Positions 13,701 through 28,262 of a stretch of 64,000 nucleotides of DNA are shown one piece after another. Under the pieces are notes generated by a model that had not been told where the DNA came from, ran no database searches, and worked only from the letters and a program-made list of their open reading frames with translations. The DNA lies in assembly GCF_027942865.1 (NCBI RefSeq), contig NC_134506.1, positions 14,282,436 to 14,346,435 on the forward strand, written 5' to 3'. The position numbers were made by a program, and so were the translations under genes. Positions within the stretch are counted from its first letter, which is position 1, and every line of letters starts with the position of its first letter. Source of the stretch: Odontesthes bonariensis (lineage: Eukaryota > Chordata > Actinopteri > Atheriniformes > Atherinopsidae).

Positions 13701-16700
13701 TTCCTGATCTGGGCTTTTCTGTCTCTGTAAGATAGACACAACGACAATCAGTTTCTCAATCTTGCCTCCGGTTACCATGGTGATGATCTTTTTCAATTGT
13801 CATCAGTTCTCTGAAAAAGATGACATAGCCAGCATCTATTTGAATGCTGCGCTATTAGAATTATCCAAATGCCTCTAGTTCAGAGCAGCAGCACAAAATA
13901 AGACAGTGAAAAAAAAGATACTGGGTGCATCACTTTCCCCCTGGCTGGCCAGAGGGCAATCTCCTGACCGGGAACAATTGACAGAAACAAACAAACAAAC
14001 AAAAAAACTCTGGCACACAGCAGAAAATAAATCCTATATGGAGATGAGCCTTTAAACACACACTGATCATTTCATGGTATTTGGTGTGAAGTTAAGAATT
14101 GTTCAACCAAGAACTTTTGTTTCCCACCAATGTTTGATTTTTGAAAACCAGAGGATGATGTTTTTGGCGGCTGCTTTAGAGGCTCAAAACTGGGTAGCTG
14201 AAGAGTTAAACAGCAGCTTTAAATGCAGCCAGAGCTCCTTCTGAATAGCTGATTTCAGTACTCTAATATCCTCATTTTAGAGTTCTAAGGTCAACAGCTG
14301 CATCACAGACCTTACAAGATGTGAAAAGGGGAGACACGGAGGTTGTAGACAAGGCAGATTAGACTTTTTAAAAACATATTTTAGCACCCCTTGCACTTTC
14401 TGCCCCTTCTTTGTTCTTCCAAGATATATGGGTATACCCAGGTGACCTTTACCTTAACATAAAACATACATAAGATTTATTCTCTGGACGTATAATTTAA
14501 CTTTCCTAAGAAATAAAAGTTTGACACCGGTTTTGTGTGTCAAATTTCTCTTAATGTTGCATCATGTCCTCACCTATGGGGTTTTACCACCAACCCTTTG
14601 AGACTGTAAAATGATCCAAATCAAGCCTTATTTCCTGTCACACCTGTTTCTCACTGTTTTGTGCTCTTTTTCTTCTTTCCTTTAATTAACAGTAAGTAAT
14701 AACACCACTGCTATGTGTAGTTTCACGTGTGAGGGTTGTATTTTTTAATGTAATTGTGAATTTGAAATATTCTTAAGAATATTAGTGCTTGCCAACCATA
14801 TAATTAGTGGTAGTAGTATTATTGTAATGGAAGTGAAAAAGTCCAATAAAACGATGCAGCGATAAAAAGCTACTTGAGTGTGCAATTAGCATTCCTGGAA
14901 CTGAGACTTGAAAGATGTGTGTTGGTTAATACGTCATGCAAATACTGTCATCAGAAATGACTTTTACTTAAATCTTGTGTTTAGGTGTGCACACGCATTT
15001 CTACTCTTGCATGTACATGTGTGTGCAGGTAGTTTGGTTTTATAGGCTAAATGGCTGCCCGCTGCTCCTCCAGGATCAAAGTCCCAGCACTGTCTGGAGT
15101 TTACAGTAGCATAGGAAGTGCATTGGCCGTGAGGCAGGCACACTAGACCTGCGTGAGTGAGGCTCTTTAAATCTCAATGACTGAATTCCTTCATTCCCCA
15201 TCTGTCCTTCTTTATTTACTGTATTTCTCTTTTTCTCTGTTATTTGTTTGCTATTGTGACGGCATTTAAAATTTAACAGCTTCTCCTAATTTATTCCCAC
15301 TGTTGATTATTTTGTCAAATGTTAAAGCCAGCAGAGAGTCTGTAAGGGTTTAAATAATTGCAGGGTAACACGCAAACATGTAAGCTTCCATAAACTTAAA
15401 TCCAATTCCAACTACAAAAAAGCAGACTTACCACCAGCTCCAGTTTCTGAGCCTTTTCATCCAGCATAAACCTTTGGTAAAATCACCATTAGTTAGTTTC
15501 ATTGTTGTGAAGTCTTTTTTAGACATATTTTTGCCATCAAATAGCTATAAAGATAACTGAATAAAATGTAGATGCTTATGAAGTTTTGTAAAGTTTCGAT
15601 ATTTTTTAAAAGTAAGTTTTTTAGTATATTGCTGACAGACATCACACGCTCACACAATTTATGGTCTTTTGTATTACCGTTCTAAAACAAATACAGTGTT
15701 GTGGGGTTGATCTGGCAGCTAACCAGACATGCAGTTGTTCAGATAGCTGTTTATTAGTCTTCCTAGGCTGACAGGAATATTGCTATTTGATTTATACCTC
15801 TGTTATATCTCAAGAACTTCTTAGATTGTTAGCACATGAAGCTACATCCAGAATTTATTATACTTTCCGCTATTACTGCAGAGACATCTGCCTATACACA
15901 ATATCTGTTCTCGACACTCTAAAAGCATTCCTGGAGAGAGAAGAGCCTCCGTGTCTGTGTCTGTGTGTGTGTTTGTGCTTTTACCCTGTCTTCCAGTGAT
16001 ATGACTGCATTTTTAATCTGGGAGAATGCATCCTCTCTAAGGTCTCTCTATTTTTAGTACCATTTTAGACTGTTTGGGTTTAGCTTTTGCTTTCTAAATT
16101 CCATGATAATTGGGGATCTCTTGGGATGGAGCCTCACAACATTAGCTCCAACTATAGATATACGTGTAGCTTACAAACACACACTCTCATGCATGCAAAC
16201 TACTCATACACAGACTCAATGACTGCTTTAAAAGTTTCCCTAAACAACCCTTGCAGATAATCCGTATGTATAAATATTCAGATTCTTTACAGATCTGGGC
16301 AGAATTGCATTTGTGTTCACTAAAGCAACATGTTTCCCATCTTGAGACTCTACTCACCCTCAACGACATTGTACAAGGAGTAATAGTGAAGCTTTGACTG
16401 TGGCAGTTAACACAGATGTGTATACAGTGTCACACACTGCCACTTTGCTGGGCTCTTTGAAGCATCTCTTCCTGGGTACTGCTGTCACGCTGAGTGTTAG
16501 TGCTGTAAAATACAACACATGGCCACAGCTCAGTAAGTCCCTGCTTCCTCTGTCTTGTCTGAGGTGAGAGATTAATGTTTCAAGTGTTGCTTGGTGTCTC
16601 TCAGTAAATGTAATAGTCGACGGGGGTTTCATCTGGAAGCAATCTGTATCTGTAAGATGTATTCAGTAGAACTTAATTGAATGCCATGGAGGTCATGTTG

Positions 16701-16866
16701 CTGGATTATACAAGTGACAAATCAACATTTGGGCAAGGGTGTGTGCTGCCAAAAGTATTAATACCAAGTATACACAAACAAAGATTATTGCAGTAACTAT
16801 TGTGTCCCCATTCGTTTTACATTGTGTCACATTGTAAAAAAAAAAATAATAATTTTGGCGCTTGTA
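10720..16866. other. Gene-free region upstream of fgf7
   Basis: No gene recognised on either strand. The minus strand between about 12.1 and 12.7 kb reads with only a few stops over about 190 codons, but it shows no family motif and is treated as chance or very old repeat. Simple-sequence (CAAA)n lies near 13990-14005. Confidence 0.4.
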
Positions 16867-18351
16867 CAGCCATGTGAAAAAGAAAGTACACCCTCTTTTA
16901 ATTAAAAAAGTTTTACAAAACATAGCACGATAGTAATAAAACAAATCATCCAGTCATTGCCAGATATTAAAATGAAGTAAATACAACCTCAGATGAACAA
17001 CAACACTTTATGTATTACATATTTTCATTGATATTTAGCACTAACTAACTAAGCCAAAAAGTAGAAGCAATGTGTGAAAAATGACGTAGAAACCATTCAA
17101 CAGCTTGTAGAACCACCTTTAGCAGCAATAACGTGACATAATTATGTATGATGTTATCAATCTCGCACATTGTTGTGGAGGAATTTTAACCCACTCTTCT
17201 GTGAAGTGTTGGTTCAGTTAATTGATGTTTGCAGCTATTTGTTCATGCACAATTCTCTTAAGGTCCCACCACAGCATTTCAATTAGGTTGAGGCCTGGAC
17301 TGGTGTGCTGTAGATTTGCTGCTGTGTTTGGGATCATTGTCCTCTTGCATGACTGAATTTCATCCCAATTTTTGGCTGTCAGACAGATTTGACACTAGAA
17401 TACTTTGGTATACAGAGGAGTTCATGGTTGCTCAATGACTGCAAGGTTTCCAGGTCATGTGGCTGCAAATCAAGCTCAAATCACCAGCCCTCCACCACCG
17501 TGCTTGACAGTTGATATGAGGTGTTTGTGTTGATATGCTGTGTTTGGTTTTTGCCAAACAGGGCACTTTGCATTATGACCAGACATCTCCACTTTGGTGT
17601 CATTGGTCCAAAGGACATTGTTGCAGAAGTTTTGTGGTTTGTTTAGGTGAAACGTTACAAACCTAAACTGTGCTGCCATGTTATATTTAGACAGAAGACA
17701 CTGTCCCCTGGAAACACTTTCAAACGATCCAAACAGTCATTTTCTAATCATGCTTTCATGAACTTTAACACTAACATGCTAACTGAGGCCTGTAGCATCT
17801 GAGATGTAGTTTTTATGTTATTTGCAAATAAGCTTTGTTCAGTCTGAGCTTGTGGTGAACTTGTTGGGACATCCACTCCTGGGAAGATTGGCAACTGTCT
17901 TGAATTTTTTCCTCTTGTTGATAATCTTTCTCACTGTGGTACGATGTACTTGTAACCCTTCCCAGAGTGATTGGCTGTAACAATCGCTTCTCTGAGATCA
18001 TTGCTGATGTCTTTCCTCTTTGGCATTGTGCTAACACACACCTGAAAGCTTCAGACCAGCAAACTGCCAAAACTTCTGCTTTTATAAAGGTGCTCACACC
18101 TGCTGGTGATCAATTGATCAGAGTGTATTTGGTCAGCAGCACTTGGCTGCTTGTAACCTATCCTTTAAAATTCAATGGAAACAGTAAGGGTGTACATAGT
18201 TTTGCACACGCAGAGTAATATGTCATTGTTGTTCATCTGAGGTTGTACTTGCCTAATTTTAAGACCAGGTAAGGACCAGATTTTTCTGTTATAACGTGAT
18301 ATGTAGAACTGTAGAATTGAAAGAGGGCGTACTTTCTGTTTGACATGACTG
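16867..18351 (-). mobile_element. Tc1-family DNA transposon, decayed, with both terminal inverted repeats
   Basis: Left end CAGCCATGTGAAAAAGAAAG and the reverse complement of the right end, CAGTCATGTCAAACAGAAAG, are clear terminal repeats, and both continue into TACACCCTCTTT / TACGCCCTCTTT. Each end abuts a TA dinucleotide (16865-16866 and 18352-18353), the expected Tc1 target duplication. The span is 1485 bp. The coding strand is minus, with the transposase relic inside. A cluster of fish Tc1 landmarks (AAGGACATTGTTGCAGAAGT, CTTGGCATTG-like start context) supports the family. Confidence 0.85.
17170..18026 (-). pseudogene. Decayed Tc1 transposase
   Basis: Starts at ATG 18026 with MPKRKDISNDLREAIV, a typical Tc1-like N-terminus, then runs into an early stop. 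The catalytic region is readable at 17476-17679: HLNKPQNFCNNVLWTNDTKV, then HNAKCPVWQKPNTAYQHKHL and KHGGGG. The usual WTDETK is WTNDTK, so a catalytic acid is altered. Frames are broken between the two parts. Not expected to be active. Confidence 0.8.
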
Positions 18352-18353
18352 TA

Positions 18354-21300
18354 TACAGGTTACAGCTATCACATTTGATGAAAATAGTATGAATTTTCTT
18401 AGAATGTAATGACAACACATCATGGCTGCATGCTGATGTGATCAAATGAGGAGTATCAGTTACTGCAGAGATTTTCTGTGAATTATGTATTTAGTTGTTG
18501 CTAGGCACACTTCAAGTTCTGGGCTGTTTTGGTGCATTAGAGCCGACATAATCAGCCTTGTTTGAGAATGTGAACTGGTGTTGTGCTTCAGTGTCAGGGG
18601 AATATACTGATCCCATCTAATGCAGGAACAGCTGTTAGGGATCACAGTCTTAACCACTCACCATATCTGCTTATGTATCAGAATAAGCAGAGCTCTGCTT
18701 ATGAAAACATTCTCTTCTTCAGTGGCTCTAAAGGAGAAACGGGTTCTAAAATAAGCACTTTTAAAGTTTCTAAATCGAAACAGTTGACAGTTTACATAAC
18801 CTCTAATTCAGGTCATGTTTATAATTGTGTAGATGAAGAAAATATACCAGCTTTTTTCTGTGGTATAAATATGTAATTTTTACACCCTGTAATTTTTTCT
18901 GCTTCTGCCATTTTCCCTCATATTAGGTTTTGATAGCAGATTCATTTGATGTCAATACAGTATATAAATATATATATCCTGTACATTTAATGTGGACTAA
19001 AAATGTTATTTTAACATTTAAAAATATGCTTGAGGTCGACGCAGGCTATAGTTGTGGGGCTTAATATAACATTTTAAAGCCATATGGATAGCTTTTGCAT
19101 GAATAAATATCTTCAGAATATTCTCATGTCAGTAGACGATTATCCCTGTGTGTGTGGGTTGTATGACATTTACATACACAGTATCTCCAAGTGGCTGGTG
19201 CAAGATTAGATGTAGAGGCTTGTTAACACTTCAGCGGCTGACCTGTAAAAGAGTTTAGGAGTAAGATTCTTGTTATTTTGTGTTTTGAATACCTAAAATG
19301 TCATTGTACACATTTGAGTATTACAAAACCCAGATGGTTCCTGAAAATGTCTGTTTTCTGTCTCATATAATTTCCACTTTCCACTTTCTGTCTTTTCAAA
19401 TTTATCTACATTGCTTTTATAGGTATGAGGATTAGGGTAACATGGACTTTACCGTATGAGTTAGTAGGGACGTTTAACGTCCAACCTATCTTCAGTCCGT
19501 GTATAGAAAACATGAAAACCTGTGATTTTTTAAGAGAATGTGCAAAAATAGACTCTTTCCATTGTTGCTTTTCACTTATGTACTTAAAGATGGTAGATTT
19601 TCTGTTGGAGCTGAGCCATCACAGCATGAGACATGGGGGAGAGGATGACAAGCAGCGCCTATCCAGAGAGCCCAGGACTTAGGGCATGATGCAAACAGTA
19701 TGGTGTGGAATTCATTGTATAAATATGTCTAGAACACATTGAGAACAGAAGATGAAGCTCCTTGATGAGTGTTCATATACAACGCACATCTGAAAACAAT
19801 ATTAATGAGTTAAAAGCAAGGGTGTCCAACAAAGTAATAGATCATTGAAACTGTCAACATTATTCCCAACTCAAATTAAACCAAAGTTCTTGGCAGACTA
19901 CTCCATGTTTTTCAACTGAATCCTTAAAACGGAGACATTTCAACCAAGAAAACCGGGATTACTTAAATAGTTCATCTTTAAATCAAAGGTTGCTTGGGGA
20001 ACTGCTTTATGCAACCATTGTTGTGTATGCTTCAGTCATGTCTTATATGACCATACGTGGTCCACTCAGATTTTCCTTTTGACTGAATTAGGCAGCAAAA
20101 TGACATGTCATTTATAGTTATGCTAATTGTATTTGAATTGCCCAAAAAGTAAAAATGACCAAAATTGTTTAACAACCTCACCAGGATTATCTAACATCCA
20201 GTCAGTTACTTCTTCTTTTTCATTCTATGGTAGTTTCCAGGACAGGTACAGTTTTTATTATTTAATACATACATTTCCTACATCTCACCCCCTCTTTGAA
20301 TACCTCACCTATTTCCACGATGCTTTTGGAGTTTTAAAAAGATATTGTGTCTTTATGGTGAGTTAAGCATCAGTATTAGAGTATGTAAATAAGTTGTGAT
20401 CATGACCAGCAGCCATGTGTTAGCTAAACAGAGCTGCATTTCAACAATTATCTGAAATGAGTATGTCAGATAACAGTTTGTGCTCAAGGAGATTCCTGTC
20501 ACGACCAATTTCAGAAATATAGTCGCTTTCCTCTTTGACTCAAAACGCTTCCAGATGAGTGCCCCAGTTACTCCTTTACTCCCTGAGTTCTGTTTTCCTC
20601 CTTTCATTACCATTACCTCTTTGTCACATTTACTGTGTTTATGTTTGTGCATTTGCCATGCAAACCCCTTCTCGACACGCTTTTTAAAAACAGACTCAAG
20701 AATACTGTGCTAATAAAATATCATGGCTCATCTAGGTATAGCACTTTAGATTCTAGTCTCATCATAAAAAGAGTTTGAGGGGTTCCAAGCAGCAGGGTGC
20801 AATGATAATAACATGTGTGGGGTTCAAAAACACAGAGCATGCTTACTTCATAAAAAAACTCAAACATGGGGCTTTGTGGAGTTAAATGGGGCTGTTAATG
20901 AATCTGGCACGAAAGGGTTACATCGTGAAAGGGCGCTGGAGGGTTTGGCGGGACAAAAAACAGTTTTTCATGGTGTTTTCAGTGTTCCTCTTGATTTCAG
21001 TGGCACTTGATCAGTGGGGACTTTGCCAAACTCTTATCAGTTAACTAGAAATTAGGGAAATTTAAAAGGAATTAAGCTAAATACACGGCCTGACATTTCC
21101 TGTTCTTGCACACTTTGTATGCAAGGTTGGGAAAATGTATTTGTATAGCCCTTTAGTAGAAGGCTGTAAATCGAGTCTACAGTGACCTACATTCACAACA
21201 TATGGCCTATGTCATTAAAGCCTCTATTTAAATAGTCCTAGTTGTTATAGTTTTATTGGATGGATGTAAATAGTTAATTTGCTAATCATACCACTGTTAC

Positions 21301-21423
21301 ATACAAAAGACTGCTGTTGACAGACCGGCGAATTGGTGAAGAATTGTCGTTAATTCCTTAACACCAGTGGGACAAAAAATTCGCTATAGAGTGCAGCATA
21401 AAAACTACATTGGTTGCCTTTTT
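18354..21423. other. Gene-free region
   Basis: Only short chance frames (100 codons or fewer) without domain motifs. No structured RNA or transposon ends were recognised. Confidence 0.4.
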
Positions 21424-21685
21424 CCATCCATCCATTTTCTATACCCACTTAATCCAATTCAGGGTTTTGGAGGGGGGTCTGGAGCCTTTCCTAGCTGTCA
21501 TTGGGCGAGAAGCGGGGTGCACCCTGGACAGATGACCAGTCCATCACAGGGCCACACAGAGATAAACGAGATAAACAACCATGCATGCTCACACTCACTC
21601 CAAGATACAATTAGAGTCACCAATTTACCTAACATGCATGCTTTTTTTGGCCAGTGGGTGGAAGCTGGAGTACCTGGAGAGAACC
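21424..21685 (-). mobile_element. L2/tRNA-SINE-like retroelement tail, minus orientation
   Basis: Begins with the characteristic terminal CCATCCATCCATTTTCTATA and continues with CTGTCATTGGGCGAGAAGCG, GGTGCACCCTGGACAGATGA and CACCAATTTACCTAACATGC, which is the reverse of the tail seen at 1-119 and 29181-29390. It ends in the region that corresponds to 'gtactccggcttcc' in the family. Confidence 0.75.
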
Positions 21686-24600
21686 ATTGTCTTTCTTAGT
21701 TTCTTATATTTTCCATTTTTATTATTATCTTTTTAATGTTCTTCTCCGCCTTATATTGACTCAGCACTGTGTTTCCATGTACATTGAACCTGATCTGTAG
21801 ATCAGAGGAACTATCCAAATCTTTGGCAGATTCATCTGTCATGCCACCTACCTATTGTCTGTGTCTATTTTTGCATGACATTACACAATGATCCACTCAT
21901 AAACCAACTGCTCCAAAGACTACACTTTCAGAGACAGGCTCAGCTTTTATTGAGCTTACCTCTACATAGACTGATTATCCATCATCTTCTGCGCAATTAG
22001 CCCTTTTTAAACTGGTCAAAAAACTGCTAACACCTGCTAACATTTGGCTTTTTTTACTTGACTGGCTCAAGCTGCTATATTGCCACTGAGGGGATCAGAG
22101 CCTGCAGATGCACACTCTCATATTCAATTAGGGCGCTGCGTTCAGGGCTACTAGAGTGGCCTAGAGAGGCAAATTTTTTCCATATAGAAACTCACTTCCA
22201 CAGACCATAACAACTCACGTGTGTGCTGTGAAACTAACAACAGCAGCAACTCACAGACAAAAAAAGAGACAAAATTCATTCAAATTGACTTAAAGGGAGT
22301 TAACATCTCACTGTCTGCTTGTGTAAAAAGTTATAAATTAGCTAAAAAAAACTGATCATCAGCCTGAGCTTTATTTATTTATAAGTTTATACTTTTCAAC
22401 ATTTGCCATCAAACATGTCATCAGCATTTACCATAAGGTTAAGTAAAAATTTAGATAATTCAAATAGATGGGACATTGATCAGCTGTAGACAGAGAAAAG
22501 CAGCTGCATCAGATGCAGGTATGTTTTTATTCATTTATTCTATCAGTGGCGACAAATATTATATCCTACACCATACAAACTCACAAGTGTTCTCTTTTCA
22601 ATCTCATGCTGTATATGATTGGCACTACATAAAACATCGATGCAAAATCGTATGATCCAAAAGTGCTGAACCTAGGTTTGATTTGAATTGATAACAAATA
22701 AACAAAGTGAGATAAATAAACAAAGTGAATGCTCAGGGAATTACTTGGAACACTTGAGTTATGGTGTGGTTTGGATTTGTCACAGATATGCAGACAGCAG
22801 CAGGGGCCAGCGAGGGAGGCAGTGAGTCCAGACGCTTTCAGCTTGTCATAAGGCACACGCGCGCTAATCAGCTGTCCTTCACTTTTTTATTGGCACTGCT
22901 AATTAATGAAAACAATAAGCACACAAAACAGACTCATGATCACAATTAATCTCCCCCGAATGAAAGTCCAAATAAAATTCCCTCTGGGCAGAGCTCGTTT
23001 TGGATCCATCTGAAGTCCTCCTTAATCTTCTCATAGCTACTGGCTTTAGTGGAGCCATAACCATAACACTGAGTCACTCAACTGTTCATTGGCTTCTCAG
23101 AGGAATGTCTGTGTCATGTGTTATGACAAAAGTTAATGAGAGACATTTTTTTCTGTTTTATTTTCATAACCTTCATTCTGAAAGGCTGACAAGTTCCCGA
23201 CATATACACACACATAAGCAACCGAGAGTTTGTTTGCAAGCATATTTAAAAACCTGTAGCAAAACACATATGTTTTATCAAGTTTCCATCCATTTCTTTC
23301 ATCACTCGACATAATCTCTGTGATATTTGCACATTTACTTAGTCATCCTTCATGTGTGAAACGGTTTGTGCGTGAACATGCTGAGGCACATCTATGGCCA
23401 CGAGATGGCATTTGTGTGGTTTTATTTTTGACAAGTAAAGGACTGCGGTCTGTGTTTTTCAGATAACAGTACCTCTCTTGTGCCTCCCCTCTGTCTCATT
23501 GTAAGGACGGATGTCTTTTTAATGGTGGAGGTGGGAGAAACAGAGTAGAGCTGGAGAACGGGAGCTGATATCAGAGGGAGAATTACCCCCAAGAATAATT
23601 GATAACCACTAACTCTCTAGGAAATATTTCAATCTGTATCCTGTGATTGGCCTTGAGTTTGCTACATGATAAAGTGACGATCTATATCATGGCAACACAC
23701 CAGCTTTTCCTCCATTACTATAGCCTTAATTCCATCCTCCTTTTCATCATGACTTTTATCTTGTTCTGGCTGCTTTGTGTTATTTTCTGACTTATTCTCG
23801 TGGGGTTACAGGTCACAGTTCCTTAGTGTTTCATTAAAGTCTTCTTTCACTTGTGAAGCGGAGTCATGCAATAAATGGAGGAGCTGAGATATTGATGGAT
23901 GAATTACAGTTGTTCGTGTGGAGAACAGGTGTTGTCCAGAAGAAAGGGACGAGTGCATGTTGGTCAGTTATGTGTTTGCATGTGGGCGTCCAATAGAAAC
24001 CCATGTGAGGGAAGATGTAAGCAAGAGGCCAGGCTACAGGCCAGAGGAAATAACCTCTGTGAACAGTTATGTCCTGGATTAGCCTGGTTTATAACAAAAG
24101 GTGTGCTGCTGTCGTCTCCATGAACAAAACAAACCCACAAGGGTGACATGTGTTTCTGTTTACCCGAGACATCTGTTGAAGGGAATCTGTCATAAAAAGT
24201 ACTGAAAACATTTACTGAACTGTCACTCTGTTTAGTAACAAAGCAGGCGAAGAGAAAACACTTAACATTTTTGAATGAAAATGTTAAAACAATTACTAAA
24301 TTAGTGCAGAAAAACTTGATTTTTTTTGAGAAAAAAATGTATTTATTATATTTATTTATTTATTGTATTATATATTCTTTTTTTGTACTAAATTTCCAGC
24401 TATCTCTGCCAGGTGTCCAAAGAATTAAAAATTTAAAAGTAGATTGTATGTAGTGGTTTGTTGCATCTTAAAGCAGAAACATGGAATTCTATAGCATAGA
24501 TGGTAGGGATGTTGATGCTTATTGTTTGTTTGTGGCAGCTCTAACCAATCTTTCAAATGTGGCAGCTATACTTACAGTGAAATGCATTAATTCCAGTGTG

Positions 24601-27600
24601 CTTTTTTAAACCATGTTTTTTGGGATTGTCAGGCTGTACAGGTGCAGCTCAACAAGCTAAGCAATGTCCACTTGAATCTTACTCGAGGTAATAGAAGATG
24701 CCAGCTTGTAAGTATAAAAATATAAGTATATAAACCTTAACTTGTTTTGTTAAAGCAGAACCCATTTTAAGGGGATAATGACAATTTGATGGAAAACATT
24801 GTGGTTTTTTTCAGTTGTCCAATATGTTAATGAAAGTATAAAGTGATTAGTATTAGTGATTAGTAGTTTGTACCTTTCTTTCTTATTCATTATCATTGAT
24901 CAACCAAGTCAAGATAAGTGTCATGTCCAGTGTTGGGCAAAGTCATTTAGATGTCCGGGAAACATTGATAGTGTAATAACACTTTATGTAAGGCAGTGGA
25001 AACCACTGACATTTTGACTGAACTTATCATAGTTTTCAAGTATATTATGAAATCAGATAGCTTATTTTATTTATGAGTTAATACAGTATAACACTGGTCA
25101 GCATCCTTGCCTCATTGACTACCATTCTCCCTAAAATGATTTCAGCCTTGCTCCCCTCATAGAGAAACCTGAATTTCCTGTCTTGCTTGCATGCTTTTTC
25201 CATTAGCCAAAGAGGGCATTGTTACCCTTATTTCAGAAGAGTGGCTGAAAGGATGAAAACACTGAATAAACAACCTTGGCCAAAGAGAAGGATAGCATGA
25301 GTTTACAGATTAGTCCTTCCCACAGGGCAGAGGGGCCTGGTTCACAATGTGCTTTCACTCAGCCCATATCTTGAGTTGCGTGAGAGATTTCCATATCTCA
25401 CACACTCTTGTAAATCACAATTGAACAGTAGTAACTCAGAGAATGAACTCCAAACACGTCTGTTTTCAATTTGGGCCCAGGGGTCCTGCCAAGGCTGGGG
25501 CAGCCTCAGAGACCACCCCCTCAGTGCAGATTTACGGGCCTCGTCACCTCTTAAGACTGCAGAAGTGTCTGCCCTACTCCCATCACACCAGGACACACGT
25601 CTCACTCCTATAGCTGGGGGTGGTGCAGGAGGTGGTGGAATATTGTAACCCCACAAAACTCACTCTGATGACATGCACAGTAAGAAGGATACCACTTATT
25701 GATTTGGTAAAGCATGCAGTTTTTGTAGTTTGTTCTCCTCCTTTACCTCTCACTCAAAGCTGCACACTCCGCATATGTTTTAGAATTTTACAATAGAAGT
25801 AGAAAGAGACTTTATTAAGAGATTTTTCCTAAGTATGTGAGGCATCAGCTTAAAAGTATCAGGTGCACTTGGCATGCTGATCTCTAGCATTACACAGTTT
25901 TTACAAGCCTTATCAAGACAAGTCTCATCAGCCCCTTGCTCAGCAATTGGAGACACTTACTCACAGTCTGGACATGATAATCTCTGGTAATCAGATTGAA
26001 CAGATTCTGATCCTATCAGAATACATGCCTGTATCATTTTCCGAGTTTGTCAATATAGTTTCTGCTCTGTGACCACGTAGAACTCATCTGTACCATTAAC
26101 TCAGAGTCCATACCGGAGGAGATTACAGTAATGTTTCAAAGTAAGCTGAGATTTTAAAAACGCTGATTTTGTATCAAGTTCACTTTGCTTGTCATGTGCT
26201 TGCCATAACCCAGAATGCGGTCTTGCAAGTTGGAATCTGCATAAACAGTGGGTTCGGCGCTCTGTTAGGGCCTCTTTTAAGAGGGCTGAACAAAAGTTTT
26301 AGTGTAAAGGAATACACATACTAATGCAGCTGGCAATAAGTGTTGGATTTCTTTGAAATCTCTTCAACACTGTGAGGGTTGTCCACTTCAGTAAATAAAT
26401 TACAAAAGCAAAGTTTTTTGTGAGAGCTATAAAATCTATCATGGTTTGGTTGAAAACCATGACAACTCTGACAGAGAAAGTGACACGAAGAAGACATTAC
26501 AAAACCACATTCTGCATACATTGCAAAGGCATGGCTTAGACAGAGAAGGGTATGATCCAAAACCTGACCTATTTTGGGTTCATACTGTCTGCAGTGAATT
26601 AAGAGTAAATCTTAGAGTCACTGTTTTGTTTCTTATTTACATATTCTACAAAATACAAACTTTTTTTTATGATTTTGGTTTGTAAAAACAATAGCCCCTG
26701 ATGTCTACTGCTTGCATGGTTACTGGGACCTCACAGGAATAAAGTGTCATTACACTGATTGAGTCATTGGCAGTTTATGGAGCAAATTCCAAAGCAATGA
26801 AAGATATGAGTTTGCCATTATAGTATTTAATTTCACATTTCAGTTGTCCTCTAGTAAAACCATGAAGGAGTTGTGGAGTGCCTGCCAAATTTTTGGCAGA
26901 TCAAAACCCACAGTAATTGTATGGCTAGGAAAAAGGGAGGTAGGTAGAGTAAACATAGTTACATGGAACCACACACAAAGGTCTTGTGAGAAGTGAGGGG
27001 AGCTTATTCAAGCACCCAGAATAATGCATGAGAGAGGGTCAACACCACTGTGTGTACAACCTTTGCAACCTGTGACAGCTTCATCATGCAGAGGTGGCTC
27101 GCACGTGGCGGTTTTACAAGGATGTATGTTAACGCATTTCTTGGAACACATCATTCCTTCTAAAGCTAATTACTAAACCCCAAAATAGCTGACTGTATTG
27201 AATAACGATTAAAAAAATGCCCTCATGCTCTGTCTGTGCAGTCATTGACGGATGGGAGTCTCACATGAAAAAGTATGACAGAATTTTTCTAAGACCCTGA
27301 ATAATCAGCTTACATTGGAGCTAAGTAGGAACAGAGGGTGGTGGACTCGTGTTTGCTTTCCACTTTCAGCTCTGGCACACATTCAGGCCACCTTGAAGAA
27401 TCTGAAAACCATTACCCGGGACAGTTGGTCAAAAGTGCAGACTGTATAGGATATCCCAGTGCTGTGCCTCACAGAGAGACAGGGTGATGAGAATGAGGAT
27501 GGGGACGGGAGGGAGGGAAGGGGTGGGGTGGATGGGGGTATCATGGAAGAGATATCGTGCGAGAAGAGGAGAAATTGAGACTAATAGATGTTCAGCATGC

Positions 27601-28262
27601 CTTCCTGCATAGATGTCTCAATTACAGCCAGCTCGTCATGTCATTCACATAGATGTGTTGTGTTTCACAAAAACAAAGGCATCCTCACCAAGTGATGTGA
27701 TTCAGAGCATCCATGCCTTCATGGTTGTCTGACACATCACATTTAGCATGCAACAGCAGATTAGCTTAAGACAGACCTGCAGACAGGCCTCTCCCTCTCT
27801 ATTGTTTCCTCCACACGCACCCACTGAACGTGCATAAAGAGGGGTCACGCATACAGAGACAACATCAATCGTGCTCTTATATGACACCCAGTGAGCTGCT
27901 GACTGATGCCTTTTAAAAGAAGCTCGTGATAAAAATAGGTGTGTGCAAATGTAAGAATGTGAGTGTGACCTGATGTGGGCTTCTTTCATGTGCATGGTGT
28001 AATTGGTTTGGCTCCACAAATATGTTTATATTCTAGCGTGCCACTGGATTTAGGAAGCAGGTCAAATAGTGTTGTCCCTTTTTACATCGTTCCTTCAAGG
28101 AAGGATTGTTGCATATTTGTTGCCACTCTATTTGCACAGATACAGAGGTGGAGTGGAGGGCCAAAGTATGTGGTGCGTGTAAAGGAGAGCCAAAAATGCA
28201 GAACCTGTCACCCAAGACAAAGACAATGTTGTCACTCCCTTGATTCTGGCATCTTATTTGGA
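21686..28262. other. Gene-free region
   Basis: No gene recognised. It contains a short hAT-like end motif near 24930 (CAGTGTTGGGCAAAG) without a partner, and a G-rich run at 27501-27538. The frames at 25342-25656 on both strands overlap each other and carry no domain. Confidence 0.4.

Noticed and set aside
24931..24946. CAGTGTTGGGCAAAG, a common hAT-like end motif
   Set aside because: No partner inverted end was found within a few kilobases.
25342..25656. Overlapping open frames on both strands, one Gly- and Pro-rich
   Set aside because: Mutual shadows in a locally GC-richer patch without exon borders or homology.
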